Source: JAXDMU01 sp963762435 (GTDB lineage Bacteria; Pseudomonadota; Alphaproteobacteria; ATCC43930; CGMCC-115725). From it: a DNA stretch of 64,000 bases. The DNA lies in the NCBI GenBank assembly GCA_963762435.1, contig CAVXLN010000017.1:1-64000 (forward strand), given 5' to 3'. Numbering within the stretch: the stretch's first letter is position 1; each line of letters opens with the position of its first letter. The notes below the pieces were generated by a model. The model was not told where the DNA came from. It ran no database searches and was given only the letters and a program-made list of their open reading frames with translations. Position numbers and translations under genes: made by a program. This document shows positions 8,246-16,781 of this stretch, one piece after another.

Positions 8246-9222
8246 TCAGCCGGCCAGCCGCGCATGGCGCTTGCGATACTCCGCCGGCGTCACGCCGACA
8301 TGGCGAAGGAACGCCCGCCGCAGCACATCGGCATCGGCAAAGCCGCAGCGTGCCGCAACTTGCTTCGGCATGTCCTGCCCGTCTTCCAATAGGGCGCGGG
8401 CGGCCGTCACGCGCGCGGCTTCCACCCAGGCGGCGGGCGTTATGCCCACCTCGGCCCGAAACAGCCGGGCGAAATGCCGCGGGCTCAGCTCCATGCGTCG
8501 CGCCAGGCTGGCGACACCGTGATCGAGCGCCGGGTTGGCCGCGATCCAGCGCTGAATCTCCTGAAGGGCCGCCCGCCCCTGCGGGGCTGCCTCGCCCTTG
8601 CGGCTGAATTGCAGCTGGCCGCCGGGGCGCTTGAAGAACATCACGAGCTGGCTGGCGATGCGCTGGGCAATCGCCCGGCCCAGATCCTCCTCGACCAATG
8701 CCAAGGCCAGGTCGAGGCCGGCCGTGACACCCGCCGCGGTGCGAACGCGCCCGTCGCGCACATGGATCGCGTCTTCGTCGATCTCGATGGCCGGATAGGC
8801 CTCGGCCAGCGCCTTTGCCACGGCCCAATGAGTCGTTACGCGCGATCCGTCCAGCAGCCCTGCGGCGGCCAGCGCGAACGCGCCGCTGCAGACCGAGCCG
8901 AAGCGCCTGGCTTGCATCGCCGAGCGCCGGAGCCATGCCAAAATAGCAGCGTCGAACATCATTCCGGCGGCGTTCGGACAGCCGGCGACGAGCAGCGTGT
9001 CGATCTCGCCATCCGCATCCTGCCCGATGACATGGTCGGGGACCAGGCGCACGCCCGAGGAGCTGACGATGTTGCCCGGCGCACAGCCGACGACGATCAG
9101 CCGATAAGCCTCCCGGCCGGCCTGGGCGTTCGCCTCGGCGAACACATCGAGCGGTCCCGAGAACGTCCAGCAGCTGCACCCCGGGCATGGCCAGAATGGC
9201 GATGGTTCGAAGTCATGGGCAT
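8246..9222 (-). pseudogene. GlxA-family AraC-type regulator, N-terminus broken by two +1 insertions
   Basis: The product joins a DJ-1/PfpI-like sensor domain (LIVVGCAPGN, DTLLVAGCPN, SVCSGAFALAAAGLLDG with the nucleophile-elbow Cys) to a C-terminal AraC double helix-turn-helix (SLARRMELSPRHFARLFRAE and RRAFLRHVGVTPAEYRKRHA). The N-terminus lies in three frames: MPMTSNHR, then ILAMPGVQLLDV, then SGPLDVFAEANAQAG. Deleting one base near 9198 and one near 9161 gives a normal 324-residue protein starting at ATG 9222, with AGGTGG upstream. A shorter product starting inside the third frame is conceivable. It is divergent from the HD-domain gene and probably controls it. All later sequence is intact. 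Confidence 0.8.
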
Positions 9223-9311
9223 GGGCTGACCACCTGTGTCCGTTCTCAACGGGTTTTGTCCTAAATCGGCTGAACACGTCGATTGCTGACAAGCTCGCAC
9301 AAGCCTAAATT

Positions 9312-9333
9312 CCTGACAATCGAATTCGTCAGG
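9312..9333. promoter_or_regulatory. Inverted repeat between regulator and HD-domain gene
   Basis: CCTGAC (9312-9317) and GTCAGG (9328-9333) form a six-base inverted repeat with a 10-base spacer. It overlaps the AGGAG ribosome-binding site of the HD-domain gene and could be the operator of the divergent GlxA-type regulator. Inference from position only. Confidence 0.3.
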
Positions 9334-9341
9334 AGAAAGTC

Positions 9342-9980
9342 ATGGACCGGATCGTCGAAGCCGCCGCCATTCCCGACAGCAAGCTGGCGCGCGCGATTAC
9401 CGAATATATCCGAGACACCGAGACCGAGCTGCTCTTCAACCATTCGAGCCGCGTCTACCATTTCGGTGCATTGGCTGGCCTGCATCGTGGCCTCAGTTTC
9501 GACCGCGAGCTGCTCTATGCCGGGGCCATGTTCCACGATATCGGCCTGATGCCGGGCCATGGCAGCCCGCATGAGCGCTTCGAGGTCGACGGTGCCCACG
9601 CCGCCCGCGACTTCCTGCGCAGCCACGGCATTGCCGAGGCGGATGCTTACACCGTCTGGACCGCCATCGCGCTTCACACGACGCCCGGCGTGCCGCAGCA
9701 CATGCATCCGGTCGTGGCCTTGGTCACCGCTGGCGTCGAGATGGATGTGCTCGGCCTGACCTACTATGAGTATGGCGACCATGAGCGCGAGGCCGTCGTC
9801 AAAGCCTTCCCCCGGACGCCGCATTTCAAGGAAGACATCATCCAGGCCTTCTATGACGGCATCAAGCACCGGCCGGACACGACCTTTGGCAACGTGAAGG
9901 CAGACGTGGTCGCGGACAAGGAGCCCCATTTCCAACGCGGCAATTTCTGCAGCGTCATCCGCGGGTCCGCCTGGCGCTAG
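9342..9980 (+). CDS. HD-domain metal-dependent phosphohydrolase-like protein
   Basis: The 212-residue protein has an HD superfamily core: His34 or His40 in NHSSRVYHFG, the HD pair His65-Asp66 in AGAMFHDIGL, and a later His in AIALHTTPG. It resembles the HD subfamily that includes fungal cyanamide hydratase, based on the LLFNHSSRVYHFG and LMPGHGSPHERFEVDGA stretches, where the metal centre catalyses hydration or hydrolysis of a small nitrogen compound. The substrate is not known. There is no signal peptide. ATG 9342 follows AGGAGAAAGTC. It is divergent from the GlxA-type regulator, which suggests inducible expression. Confidence 0.8.
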   Translation: MDRIVEAAAIPDSKLARAITEYIRDTETELLFNHSSRVYHFGALAGLHRGLSFDRELLYAGAMFHDIGLMPGHGSPHERFEVDGAHAARDFLRSHGIAEADAYTVWTAIALHTTPGVPQHMHPVVALVTAGVEMDVLGLTYYEYGDHEREAVVKAFPRTPHFKEDIIQAFYDGIKHRPDTTFGNVKADVVADKEPHFQRGNFCSVIRGSAWR

Positions 9981-10067
9981 TCGCCGGGAAGCGCATTTCT
10001 ACCTTGGCGTTTACCGCGGTTGAGTCGACACTCACCTCCGGCGTGACTTACCGGAGGCCGCAGGATC

Positions 10068-10697
10068 ATGCGTTTCGTTGCCGTCGTTTCGCTCCTGATC
10101 GCGCTCTCGGCCTGCGCCACCGGGCCGGCTGCGACGCCTTCCAGCTGCACGCCGAGTGCCGCGGCTTCAGGCGACCCCAATGCCGGCTGGAAGCCTATCG
10201 GCCTTGCCGCGGCCGCGGTGCCGGGGATCGAGGCGCAGATGGTGGCGGTTCTCGTGGCCGGCGGCGCCAAGGCCGACGGTGCCAAGGACATCGCCGACGG
10301 CTACATCGAATCCGGCTCAACGCCGCCTGTGGACGTGCCCTGGAGCCCCGATCGGCCACTGCAAAAGATCGTGCCGAGCGGCGGCCAGCCGCCCTCGGCC
10401 TATACCGGCTATTGGACGACTCCGGATGTCGTCGCGATCGAGGCAGCTCACCCGGCGCGCATGGCCGATGATTTCGCCTTGCCCCCGGTGCAGGCCGCGG
10501 CAGCGCAATTCGATGTCTATGAAATCCGCGCGAAGGCTGAGGCTGACGTCTTCGTGAGCGTGATCGCGCGCACCTTCGATGCCAACAGCTGCAAGGCGCA
10601 AACGGGCGGCGAGTTGCAGATCCTGGTCCTCAACAGGAAATTATTCACCGACCCCGTGAAAATCATGACGATTTCGGTGCCGGCAGGCCCCCGCTAA
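10068..10697 (+). CDS. Putative lipoprotein of unknown function
   Basis: The 209-residue product starts with a lipoprotein signal (MRFVAVVSLLIALSAC), with Cys16 as the acylation site in the lipobox LSAC. The mature part is Ala/Pro-rich with no recognised domain; it contains GYWTTPDVVAIEAAHPARMA and a C-terminal beta-like stretch LQILVLNRKLF. Asp is not next to Cys, so outer-membrane sorting is possible. A rho-independent terminator follows directly, so it is probably a single-gene unit. Confidence 0.65.
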   Translation: MRFVAVVSLLIALSACATGPAATPSSCTPSAAASGDPNAGWKPIGLAAAAVPGIEAQMVAVLVAGGAKADGAKDIADGYIESGSTPPVDVPWSPDRPLQKIVPSGGQPPSAYTGYWTTPDVVAIEAAHPARMADDFALPPVQAAAAQFDVYEIRAKAEADVFVSVIARTFDANSCKAQTGGELQILVLNRKLFTDPVKIMTISVPAGPR

Positions 10698-10698
10698 G

Positions 10699-10723
10699 GG
10701 CGGAGACCCGCCGACCTTTTTTT
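10699..10723 (+). terminator. Rho-independent terminator after the lipoprotein gene
   Basis: The stem GGCGG/CCGCC (10699-10703 and 10708-10712) has a four-base loop and is followed by GACC and a run of seven T (10717-10723). It lies between two converging genes. Confidence 0.6.
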
Positions 10724-10728
10724 GGTCG

Positions 10729-11433
10729 CTATTTCGGTCCCTGGCCCGCCAGCGTGCAATTGGCGGTCGCGGTCGGGAAATCTTCGAGCGCTCTCAGATG
10801 GATGAATTTCCAGCCCTGCGCGGTGCGGACGAAGTCGTTGATATATTCGCCCTCATGGCCGAGCACGGTCGCGTTGCTGGAATTGACGCTGTCATCGACA
10901 TAGTTGGCGTTGAGCGTCGCGAAATTGCCGTCGCGGCTGATCGTGACGACGGCGCTGGTCATGACGTGATGGCTCTTCGCCGTGAAGGGCAGGGGCGGCA
11001 CGCCGCCGGCGGCATTGAAGAAATCGGCGATCTGGGTGAAGCCGAAGGCGGCGCAGCCCTGCATATTGATGCCGCCGGTCGGCGACAGGTGCCCGGCCCC
11101 GTCATTCAGCGGCAGCTCGAAGATCCCGTTCGCCGCGAACAGGCTAGCGACGCCCGGCCCGTTATGGCCGTCATGATAGAATTCGTAGAGCGATTGCAGC
11201 TGGATGATGTCGACGATGTCGCCCTCATGACCCGGCGGCGTCAGGATCTGCTCCTGGCTCAGCAGCGGCAGGGTGATCGTCCCGGTCACCGGCTGATTGA
11301 GCGGCAGGCCATAGATGTCGAAGGCCGGCGGCCGGCCCGGAAAGCCGAAATCCGGCTGGCTTGACGCCGCCTCGAGGCTGGAGGCGGATAGGAGAGACAG
11401 GGAAAGGATTGCACTAGCCAAAGCCCACTTCAT
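10729..11433 (-). CDS. Exported SnoaL-like (NTF2-fold) protein
   Basis: The 234-residue product starts at ATG 11433, supported by GGAGGAAACA just upstream; the open frame extends further but without a signal. A signal peptide (WALASAILSLSLLSASSLEA) precedes a polyketide-cyclase/SnoaL-like domain: DIIQLQSLYEFYHDGHNGPG, SLFAANGIFELPLNDG, a HHVMTSAVVTISRDG strand and the end strand YINDFVRTAQGWKFIHLRAL. NTF2-like domains bind or isomerise small hydrophobic molecules; the ligand here is unknown. A periplasmic location is inferred. Confidence 0.75.
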   Translation of the reverse strand: MKWALASAILSLSLLSASSLEAASSQPDFGFPGRPPAFDIYGLPLNQPVTGTITLPLLSQEQILTPPGHEGDIVDIIQLQSLYEFYHDGHNGPGVASLFAANGIFELPLNDGAGHLSPTGGINMQGCAAFGFTQIADFFNAAGGVPPLPFTAKSHHVMTSAVVTISRDGNFATLNANYVDDSVNSSNATVLGHEGEYINDFVRTAQGWKFIHLRALEDFPTATANCTLAGQGPK

Positions 11434-11782
11434 TGTTTCCTCCGTCGCGTTGTTTTTCTTCACGGTAGCGCTGAAGGTGCTAGGCGGAATGGGAGGGCGC
11501 CCGCCTCGGCAGAACTCTGCCGGCAAGATCCAACTCTCTGAGAACAGGGCGATATATCAGCTGAGAGGGCGCCGGAAGGCACACTCCTCACGACCGGGTG
11601 TGGGTGCGGCGAGCGCTCGGCGGCATCCCTTTGGCGTCCTCTCGCGGAAAGCTTTGCATTCGACATTGAGCTGCGTCAATCTGAATTTGACCTATAACAA
11701 TCCTGGCGCTTGCTCACGAAGCCTGCCGCCTGCTTTTGCAACCCTGAAGCCGCATCGTCCGCGAAATGCTATACCGGCCATC
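11434..11782. other. Divergent promoter region
   Basis: About 350 bases between two divergent genes. An AT-rich patch at 11660-11700 contains TTGACC and TATAAC-like elements, but their spacing does not form a standard pair. No further gene is seen. Confidence 0.4.
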
Positions 11783-13174
11783 ATGACTGACATGGTTCCT
11801 GCCGAAGCGCCGCCCTGGCTGCCGGCGGCACTCGCCGATCCCGACAAGCCGCGCTATCTGGCCCTCGCCGATGCGCTGGAGGCCGATATCGATGCCGGGC
11901 GCGTGGGCTTCGGCACTCGCCTGCCGCCGCAGCGGGAACTGGCCGTCCGGCTCGGCCTGTCGGTCGCCACCGTGGCCAAGGCCTGCGCCGAGGCGGCGCG
12001 GCGGGGCCTGATCTCGGGCGAGGTCGGGCGCGGCACCTTCGTCGTGGCGGGCCAGCCGGTTCCGGCCGCACGGCCGCCGGCGGCGGCTTCGGGGTTGCTC
12101 AACATGACCTTGAATGTGGCGCCCGAGACGGGGGAAACCGCCCTGGTCGCCCGCGCTCTTACCGCTGTCGCATCGAGCGGCGAGCTGGCGCAGCTGCTGT
12201 CCTATCTGCCGCATCCGGGCCTGCCGGCGCATCGCCAAGCCGTGGCCGGCTGGCTCGCCGGCCACGGGCTCGCCGCACCGGTCGCGCGGGTGATGCTCTG
12301 CAATGGCGCGCAGCACGGCATCGCGACGGCGCTTGCCGTCGCGGCACGGCCCGGCGCCGTCATCCTGACCGAGGCCGCGACATATGCCGGCATCCTGGCG
12401 CTGGCCGACATCTCGGGATACCAGTTGCGCGGCGTGGCGCTCGACGCGGAGGGCATCCGGCCGGACGCGCTCGATCGCGCCTTCGCCGAGACCGGCGCGC
12501 GCGTGCTCTATTGCATGCCGACGCTGCAGACCCCGACCGGCGCCGTCATGAGCCTCGGCCGGCGCGAGGAGATCGCGCGGATCCTCGAGGCGCGCGACGC
12601 GCTGGTGATCGAGGACGATGTCTATGCCTTCCTGTCACCGCGCGGCACGCCGGCCCTCAGCGGCCTGGTGCCCGAGCGCGCCTTCCATGTCAGCAGCTTC
12701 GCCAAGTGTGCTGGACCGGGGCTTCGGATCGGCTCGCTCACGCTGCCCGGCTGGGCCGTCGAGCGTGCGCGGACGGCACTGCGCGCATCCAGCTGGATGG
12801 CCAATCCGATTGCCGCTGCCGCCGTCACGCAGATGATCCTGAGCGGAACGATGGCCGAGCTCGTGTCGCGCAAGCGCGCCGCCGCCACCGAGCGCTGGCG
12901 GCTCGCGGGCCAATATCTCGGTGCGCACATCCGCTGCCAGGCGCCGGCCGCCTTTCATCTCTGGCTGACGCTGTCCTCGCCGGTCGCCGATCTCATCGCC
13001 GCCGCCGCGATGCGCGGCATTGCCTTGGCGCCGCCGACCGCCGTGCCGGGTGACGCGCCGCCGAGCGGCGTTCGGCTCTGCCTCGGCGCCCCCGAGCGGC
13101 TCGGCGATCTCGAAGCGGCACTCGCCGCCATTTGCGCCATTCTCGATGGCGACGGCCAGCACTCGCTGGTCTGA
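11783..13174 (+). CDS. MocR-type regulator (GntR HTH fused to aminotransferase fold)
   Basis: The 463-residue protein starts at ATG 11783. The N-terminal winged helix of the GntR class spans roughly residues 20-90 (YLALADALEADIDAGRVGFG, RLPPQRELAVRLGLSVATVA, GLISGEVGRGTFVV). A class I aminotransferase-like domain follows, with VMLCNGAQHGIATALAVA, YCMPTLQTPTG, VIEDDVYAFL and the PLP-lysine motif VSSFAKCAGPGLRIGSL. MocR regulators use PLP or an amino-acid adduct as signal. The long open frame upstream of 11783 is not part of the gene. The target is probably nearby (the OpgC-like gene begins 94 bases downstream), but no amino-acid or transporter operon is adjacent. Confidence 0.88.
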   Translation: MTDMVPAEAPPWLPAALADPDKPRYLALADALEADIDAGRVGFGTRLPPQRELAVRLGLSVATVAKACAEAARRGLISGEVGRGTFVVAGQPVPAARPPAAASGLLNMTLNVAPETGETALVARALTAVASSGELAQLLSYLPHPGLPAHRQAVAGWLAGHGLAAPVARVMLCNGAQHGIATALAVAARPGAVILTEAATYAGILALADISGYQLRGVALDAEGIRPDALDRAFAETGARVLYCMPTLQTPTGAVMSLGRREEIARILEARDALVIEDDVYAFLSPRGTPALSGLVPERAFHVSSFAKCAGPGLRIGSLTLPGWAVERARTALRASSWMANPIAAAAVTQMILSGTMAELVSRKRAAATERWRLAGQYLGAHIRCQAPAAFHLWLTLSSPVADLIAAAAMRGIALAPPTAVPGDAPPSGVRLCLGAPERLGDLEAALAAICAILDGDGQHSLV

Positions 13175-13268
13175 GGCGGGCGCCGATCTGCCGCGCGCGT
13201 TGGGGACTAGAACGGAGCGCCGATCGGATTACTTGTACTATGGAAGAGCTGATCGGAAGAGCCCAGCC

Positions 13269-14384
13269 ATGGCGCCTCAACACTTCCATTCCAAACGGGA
13301 CGTCCGGGTCGATTTCCTGCGCGGGATCGCGCTGTTAGCGATCTTCATCGACCATGTGCCCGGCAACCTGCTGGGCTATATCACCTTTCGCAATTTCGGC
13401 TTCAACGACGCCGCCGAGCTGTTCGTCATCCTGGCGGGATTCTCCTCCATGATGGCCTATGGCGGCAGTTTCGAGCGTGATGGCGCCTGGCCCGGGCTGC
13501 GCAAGGTCTTAGCACGGTGCTTCAGGATCTATTTGGTGCAGATGGGGCTGCTGGTCGTCACCCTCGTCATCGTCTGGTGTTGGGGCAGCCGCTTCGGCCT
13601 GGGATTCGAGCCGATCCAGCCGATCCTCGATCGCGGTGTCCGCAGCGGTGCTGCGCGCGGGCTGATCCTGGAGGCGTTGCCCGCCTATCTCGACATCCTG
13701 CCGCTCTATATCGTGCTCATCGGCATCTTTCCCCTGGCCTATCTCCTGATGCGCTGGAACCCGACCGTGGCGCTTGCCCTTTCCGCGGGCCTCTGGCTCT
13801 CCGCCAATATCAACCCGTCCCTCAATCTGCCGAACACGGTCTATGAACGGACCTGGTTCTTCGATCCGCTTGCCTGGCAGCTCCTGTTCGTCCTCGGCAT
13901 CGGCCTCGCCATGGTGATGCGCCGGCACGACGGCGCCTTGCCGGTGATCCGGTGGCTGCGGGCCGTCGCCTGGCTCTATCTCCTCTTCGCACTGTTGGCG
14001 ACAGCTCCCTGGCGTGGCTGGGGGATCTCGGATCAGGTGCTCATCGCTGTGCCGATGTCCGACAAGACGATCCTGGCACCGCTCCGGCTCGCCAACATCC
14101 TGGCGCTGACCTATGTGGCGCTGACCTCGGTCCGGCTCACTCAATTTTCGGCATTGCCGCTGGCCCGGCCCATCATCGCCTGCGGCAAGCATTCGCTCGA
14201 AGTCTTCGCCGTCGGCACGATCCTGTCGCTGATCGGAAGGCTGCTGTTCGAGACCTTCGGCGCGCCCATCCTGATGCAGCTCATCGTCAACGGCATCGGG
14301 CTCGCCAGTCTGCTGGCGCTCGGCCACTGGCTCGATGAGGTGCGGAGCAAACCAGCGCCACGCGCCGTTGAAACGGCTTCGTAG
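13269..14384 (+). CDS. OpgC-like integral membrane acyltransferase
   Basis: The 371-residue polytopic protein begins RDVRVDFLRGIALLAIFIDH. The RxDxLRG and IDHxPGN pattern is typical of OpgC and related acyltransferase-3-like proteins. About ten hydrophobic segments can be counted, from GIALLAIFIDH to LIVNGIGLASLLALG, with conserved pieces FNDAAELFVILAGF and FFDPLAWQLLFVLGIGLA, and ACGKHSLEVFAVGTILS near the end. OpgC adds succinyl groups to periplasmic glucans; whether this protein does so or acylates another envelope polysaccharide is open. No glucan synthase is in the window. Confidence 0.8.
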   Translation: MAPQHFHSKRDVRVDFLRGIALLAIFIDHVPGNLLGYITFRNFGFNDAAELFVILAGFSSMMAYGGSFERDGAWPGLRKVLARCFRIYLVQMGLLVVTLVIVWCWGSRFGLGFEPIQPILDRGVRSGAARGLILEALPAYLDILPLYIVLIGIFPLAYLLMRWNPTVALALSAGLWLSANINPSLNLPNTVYERTWFFDPLAWQLLFVLGIGLAMVMRRHDGALPVIRWLRAVAWLYLLFALLATAPWRGWGISDQVLIAVPMSDKTILAPLRLANILALTYVALTSVRLTQFSALPLARPIIACGKHSLEVFAVGTILSLIGRLLFETFGAPILMQLIVNGIGLASLLALGHWLDEVRSKPAPRAVETAS

Positions 14385-14428
14385 GATCCCCAATTTTGAT
14401 ATCTATCCTGCCTCGGTATGCTCGGTAA

Positions 14429-15199
14429 ATGACGCGCGCTCCCGTTTCCCGCCCTTTTCTGGCTTGCTGCCTGGTGGCAGCGCTCGGTTTCTCGGCTCTT
14501 TCGTCCGTTCGGGCCGAGGATGCCGTGCCGCCGGCGCGGGTTGAGCTCCCGCATCTCGCCCAGCGCCTCGACAAGGACGCGCCGATCACGATCGTGGCTT
14601 TCGGCTCCTCCTCGACCGAGGGAGTGGGGGCGAGCACGCCCGCCCACACCTATCCGGCTCAGCTCGAGGCCGATCTCGACCGGATGGTGCCGAAGGACGA
14701 GCCGGTGACGGTGGTCAATCGCGGCATCGGCGGCCAGGATGCCGACGACATGCTGGCCCGGCTCGATCGCGACGTGATCGCCGTCAAGCCGGACCTGGTG
14801 ATCTGGCAGACCGGAACGAACGACCCGCTGCGCAAGCTGCCGCTCGACCGGTTCGAGGCCGAGACGCGCGAAGGCATCAAGCGCATGCATGATTCGGGCA
14901 TCGATGTCGTGCTGATGGAGCCGCAGGATTGCCGCATGATGCGCACGACCGCGGGCTCGATCGGCTATCGCGACGCCGTGCGCCGGATCGGGGCGGAGAT
15001 GGGTGTGCCGGTCGTGCGCCGCTTCGACCTGATCGATCGCTGGCTGGCCGACGGCACCGTGACCGAGGCACAGCTGATGGCGCCCGACGGCCTCCATATG
15101 GCCGATCTGGGCTACGACAAACTTGGTGCCGAGGTCGCGCGCGAGGTGTTGGCCGAGGCCGGGCGCAAGGCGACTGAGCTCACCACCGCCGCGCGCTGA
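14429..15199 (+). CDS. Exported SGNH/GDSL-type hydrolase
   Basis: The 256-residue protein has a signal peptide (ending near SSVRAED) and the SGNH blocks: block I VAFGSSSTEGVGAS with the likely catalytic Ser, block II NRGIGGQDADDMLARL with Gly, block III WQTGTNDPL with Asn, and block V MAPDGLHMADLGY with the catalytic Asp and His. These enzymes hydrolyse esters or acetyl groups; in the periplasm, deacetylation of a polysaccharide is a common role. It follows the OpgC-like acyltransferase by 44 bases on the same strand. Paired acylation and deacylation of a glycan is an attractive but unproven reading. Confidence 0.82.
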   Translation: MTRAPVSRPFLACCLVAALGFSALSSVRAEDAVPPARVELPHLAQRLDKDAPITIVAFGSSSTEGVGASTPAHTYPAQLEADLDRMVPKDEPVTVVNRGIGGQDADDMLARLDRDVIAVKPDLVIWQTGTNDPLRKLPLDRFEAETREGIKRMHDSGIDVVLMEPQDCRMMRTTAGSIGYRDAVRRIGAEMGVPVVRRFDLIDRWLADGTVTEAQLMAPDGLHMADLGYDKLGAEVAREVLAEAGRKATELTTAAR

Positions 15200-15201
15200 A
15201 G

Positions 15202-15648
15202 TTAGAAACGGCGCGACGCGACGAGAAAAGCACCGATGATCAGCAGCCCTCCGCCCATGATGGCGAGGGCGTTCCCGGGCAGATTGCTCGTGCTTGATCT
15301 GGCCATATCGATCGCCAGGCCAAAGGTGAGCTGGCTCGCGACCAGAATGGCGATCGTCGAGGCGGCGCCGAGCCGCTGATAGCCCGCGATGCTCGCAAAG
15401 ACGAAAAACGAACCGAGCAGTCCCGGCAGCACGCTCCAGAGTCGAAATCCGCCGATCGCCTCCGCGATGCCGGCGAGGCCGTTCCGGCAGATCAGCAGCG
15501 TCAGCAAGGTCAAAAGGCCGACCGCCGAATTGGTCACCAGCGTGATCACCACGGTGGAGACCGTCTCGGTCATGCGCGCCATCAAGAGATTCTGCACCAC
15601 CAGCGCCGCACCGGCGGCGACCAGCAACCCGATGATCGAAGCTGGCAT
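15202..15648 (-). CDS. DMT-family small membrane protein (DUF606/YdcZ type)
   Basis: The 148-residue protein is almost entirely hydrophobic, with about five membrane helices (IIGLLVAAGAALVVQNLLMA, VVITLVTNSAVGLLTLLTLL, LPGLLGSFFVFASIAG, ASTIAILVASQLTFGLAI, LAIMGGGLLIIGAFLVA). Length and the PGLLGSFFVFASIAGYQRLG stretch fit DUF606, half-size members of the drug/metabolite transporter superfamily. The ATG overlaps the stop of the upstream GNAT gene by one base, so the two are co-translated. The substrate is unknown; with the acetyltransferase, detoxification of a small amine is plausible. Confidence 0.75.
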   Translation of the reverse strand: MPASIIGLLVAAGAALVVQNLLMARMTETVSTVVITLVTNSAVGLLTLLTLLICRNGLAGIAEAIGGFRLWSVLPGLLGSFFVFASIAGYQRLGAASTIAILVASQLTFGLAIDMARSSTSNLPGNALAIMGGGLLIIGAFLVASRRF

Positions 15649-16175
15649 CACGCCTCTCGCCGACCGTCGGGGGCCGTGCGCGCGTCGAGCGTGAATTGCA
15701 GGAAGACGAGATCGAGCCATTGGCCGAACTTGGCACCGACCTGCTTCAGATGCCCGGCATGCTCGAAGCCGAGCTTCTCGTGCAGCCGGATCGATCCGGC
15801 GTTCTTCGCTTCGATGCCGGCCACCATCACATGCTTGCCGATCTCCCGCGCCCGGTCGATCAGGGCGACCAGCAAAGCCTCGCCGATGCCGGTCCCGCGG
15901 CGATCGGCGCGGACATAGATGGAATGCTCGACCGTGTGGCGATACCCGTCCCAGGCCCGCCAATCGCTGAAGGAGGCATAGCCCAGCACGCCATCCTGGG
16001 CATCGACGGCGACCAGCAGGGGATATCCCGCCCGCTGCCGATCGGCCAGCCATGCCGAGCGATTGGCGGCATCGACCGTCGCCTCGTTCCAGATCGCTGT
16101 CGTCTGCGTGACGGCGTCGTTGTAGATGGCCGCGACCTCGTCGATATCGCCGTGGTTCGCGTCGCGTATTATCAA
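15648..16175 (-). CDS. GNAT acetyltransferase, phosphinothricin N-acetyltransferase-like
   Basis: The 175-residue enzyme starts at TTG 16175, preceded by GAGGAAC; no nearer upstream ATG has a ribosome-binding site. It reads LIIRDANHGDIDEVAAIYND, with the acetyl-CoA loop VRADRRGTGIGEALLVALID (R/Q-x-x-G-x-G/A motif) and the C-terminal EKLGFEHAGHLKQVGAKFGQ and WLDLVFLQF strands typical of the Pat/Bar subfamily. Members acetylate methionine sulfoximine, phosphinothricin or similar amino acids. It is divergent from an XRE-cupin regulator and overlaps the DMT gene. Confidence 0.85.
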   Translation of the reverse strand: MIIRDANHGDIDEVAAIYNDAVTQTTAIWNEATVDAANRSAWLADRQRAGYPLLVAVDAQDGVLGYASFSDWRAWDGYRHTVEHSIYVRADRRGTGIGEALLVALIDRAREIGKHVMVAGIEAKNAGSIRLHEKLGFEHAGHLKQVGAKFGQWLDLVFLQFTLDARTAPDGRREA

Positions 16176-16195
16176 TTGTTCCTCGGATGAGAGTC

Positions 16196-16208
16196 TATTA
16201 TAGTAATA
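16196..16208. promoter_or_regulatory. Candidate operator of the XRE-cupin regulator
   Basis: The inverted repeat TATTA-TAG-TAATA sits in the 36-base gap between the divergent GNAT/DMT operon and the regulator gene, in an AT-rich patch that also includes a TATTAT -10-like element. Its position suits repression of both units. Confidence 0.4.
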
Positions 16209-16211
16209 CGA

Positions 16212-16781
16212 ATGTCTATCATATCGAACGATATCGATCAACGGCTTGGCGCGCGGATTCGGGCCGAACGAGAAAGCCGCGGCTGGTCGCTGACCGACCT
16301 CGCTGAAAAATCGGGGGTCTCGCGCGCCATGATCCACAAGGTCGAGCGGGGCGAGAGCAGCCCGACCGCGACGCTGCTGGCGAAGCTCTCCGGCGCTTTC
16401 AATCTCAGTATGTCCGCCTTGCTGGCGCGGGCTGAAATGCAGGAAGGCAGGCTCCTCCGCGCCGCGGATCAGCCCGCTTGGATCGATCCGCAAAGCGGAT
16501 ATGTGCGCCGCCATGTGTCGCCGAAATCCGACTTGCCGCTCGACCTCGTCCGCATCGAGCTGCCTGCCGCCGCCGCGATCCCGATGCCGGCGGCGGCCTA
16601 TTCCTTCCTGCGGCAGCTGATCTGGGTTCTGGAGGGCGAGCTGGTGTTCATCGAGGGCGGGGTGCGTCACGAGATGAGGTCGGGCGATTGCCTCGAACTC
16701 GGGCCGCCGAGCGACTGCGTCTTCAAGAATGAAAGCGCGTCGCCTTGCGTCTATGCCGTGATCGTTCTCAGGAAGAGCTAA
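16212..16781 (+). CDS. XRE-family regulator with C-terminal cupin
   Basis: The 189-residue protein has an N-terminal helix-turn-helix (RIRAERESRGWSLTDLAEKS, then GVSRAMIHKVERGESSPTA) and a cupin fold (LRQLIWVLEGELVFIEGG, HEMRSGDCLELGPPSDCVF). This PuuR/MurR-like architecture senses a small molecule through the cupin barrel. Start ATG 16212. It is divergent from the GNAT-DMT pair, which it most likely regulates, and its end overlaps the converging tonB gene by four bases. Confidence 0.87.
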   Translation: MSIISNDIDQRLGARIRAERESRGWSLTDLAEKSGVSRAMIHKVERGESSPTATLLAKLSGAFNLSMSALLARAEMQEGRLLRAADQPAWIDPQSGYVRRHVSPKSDLPLDLVRIELPAAAAIPMPAAAYSFLRQLIWVLEGELVFIEGGVRHEMRSGDCLELGPPSDCVFKNESASPCVYAVIVLRKS

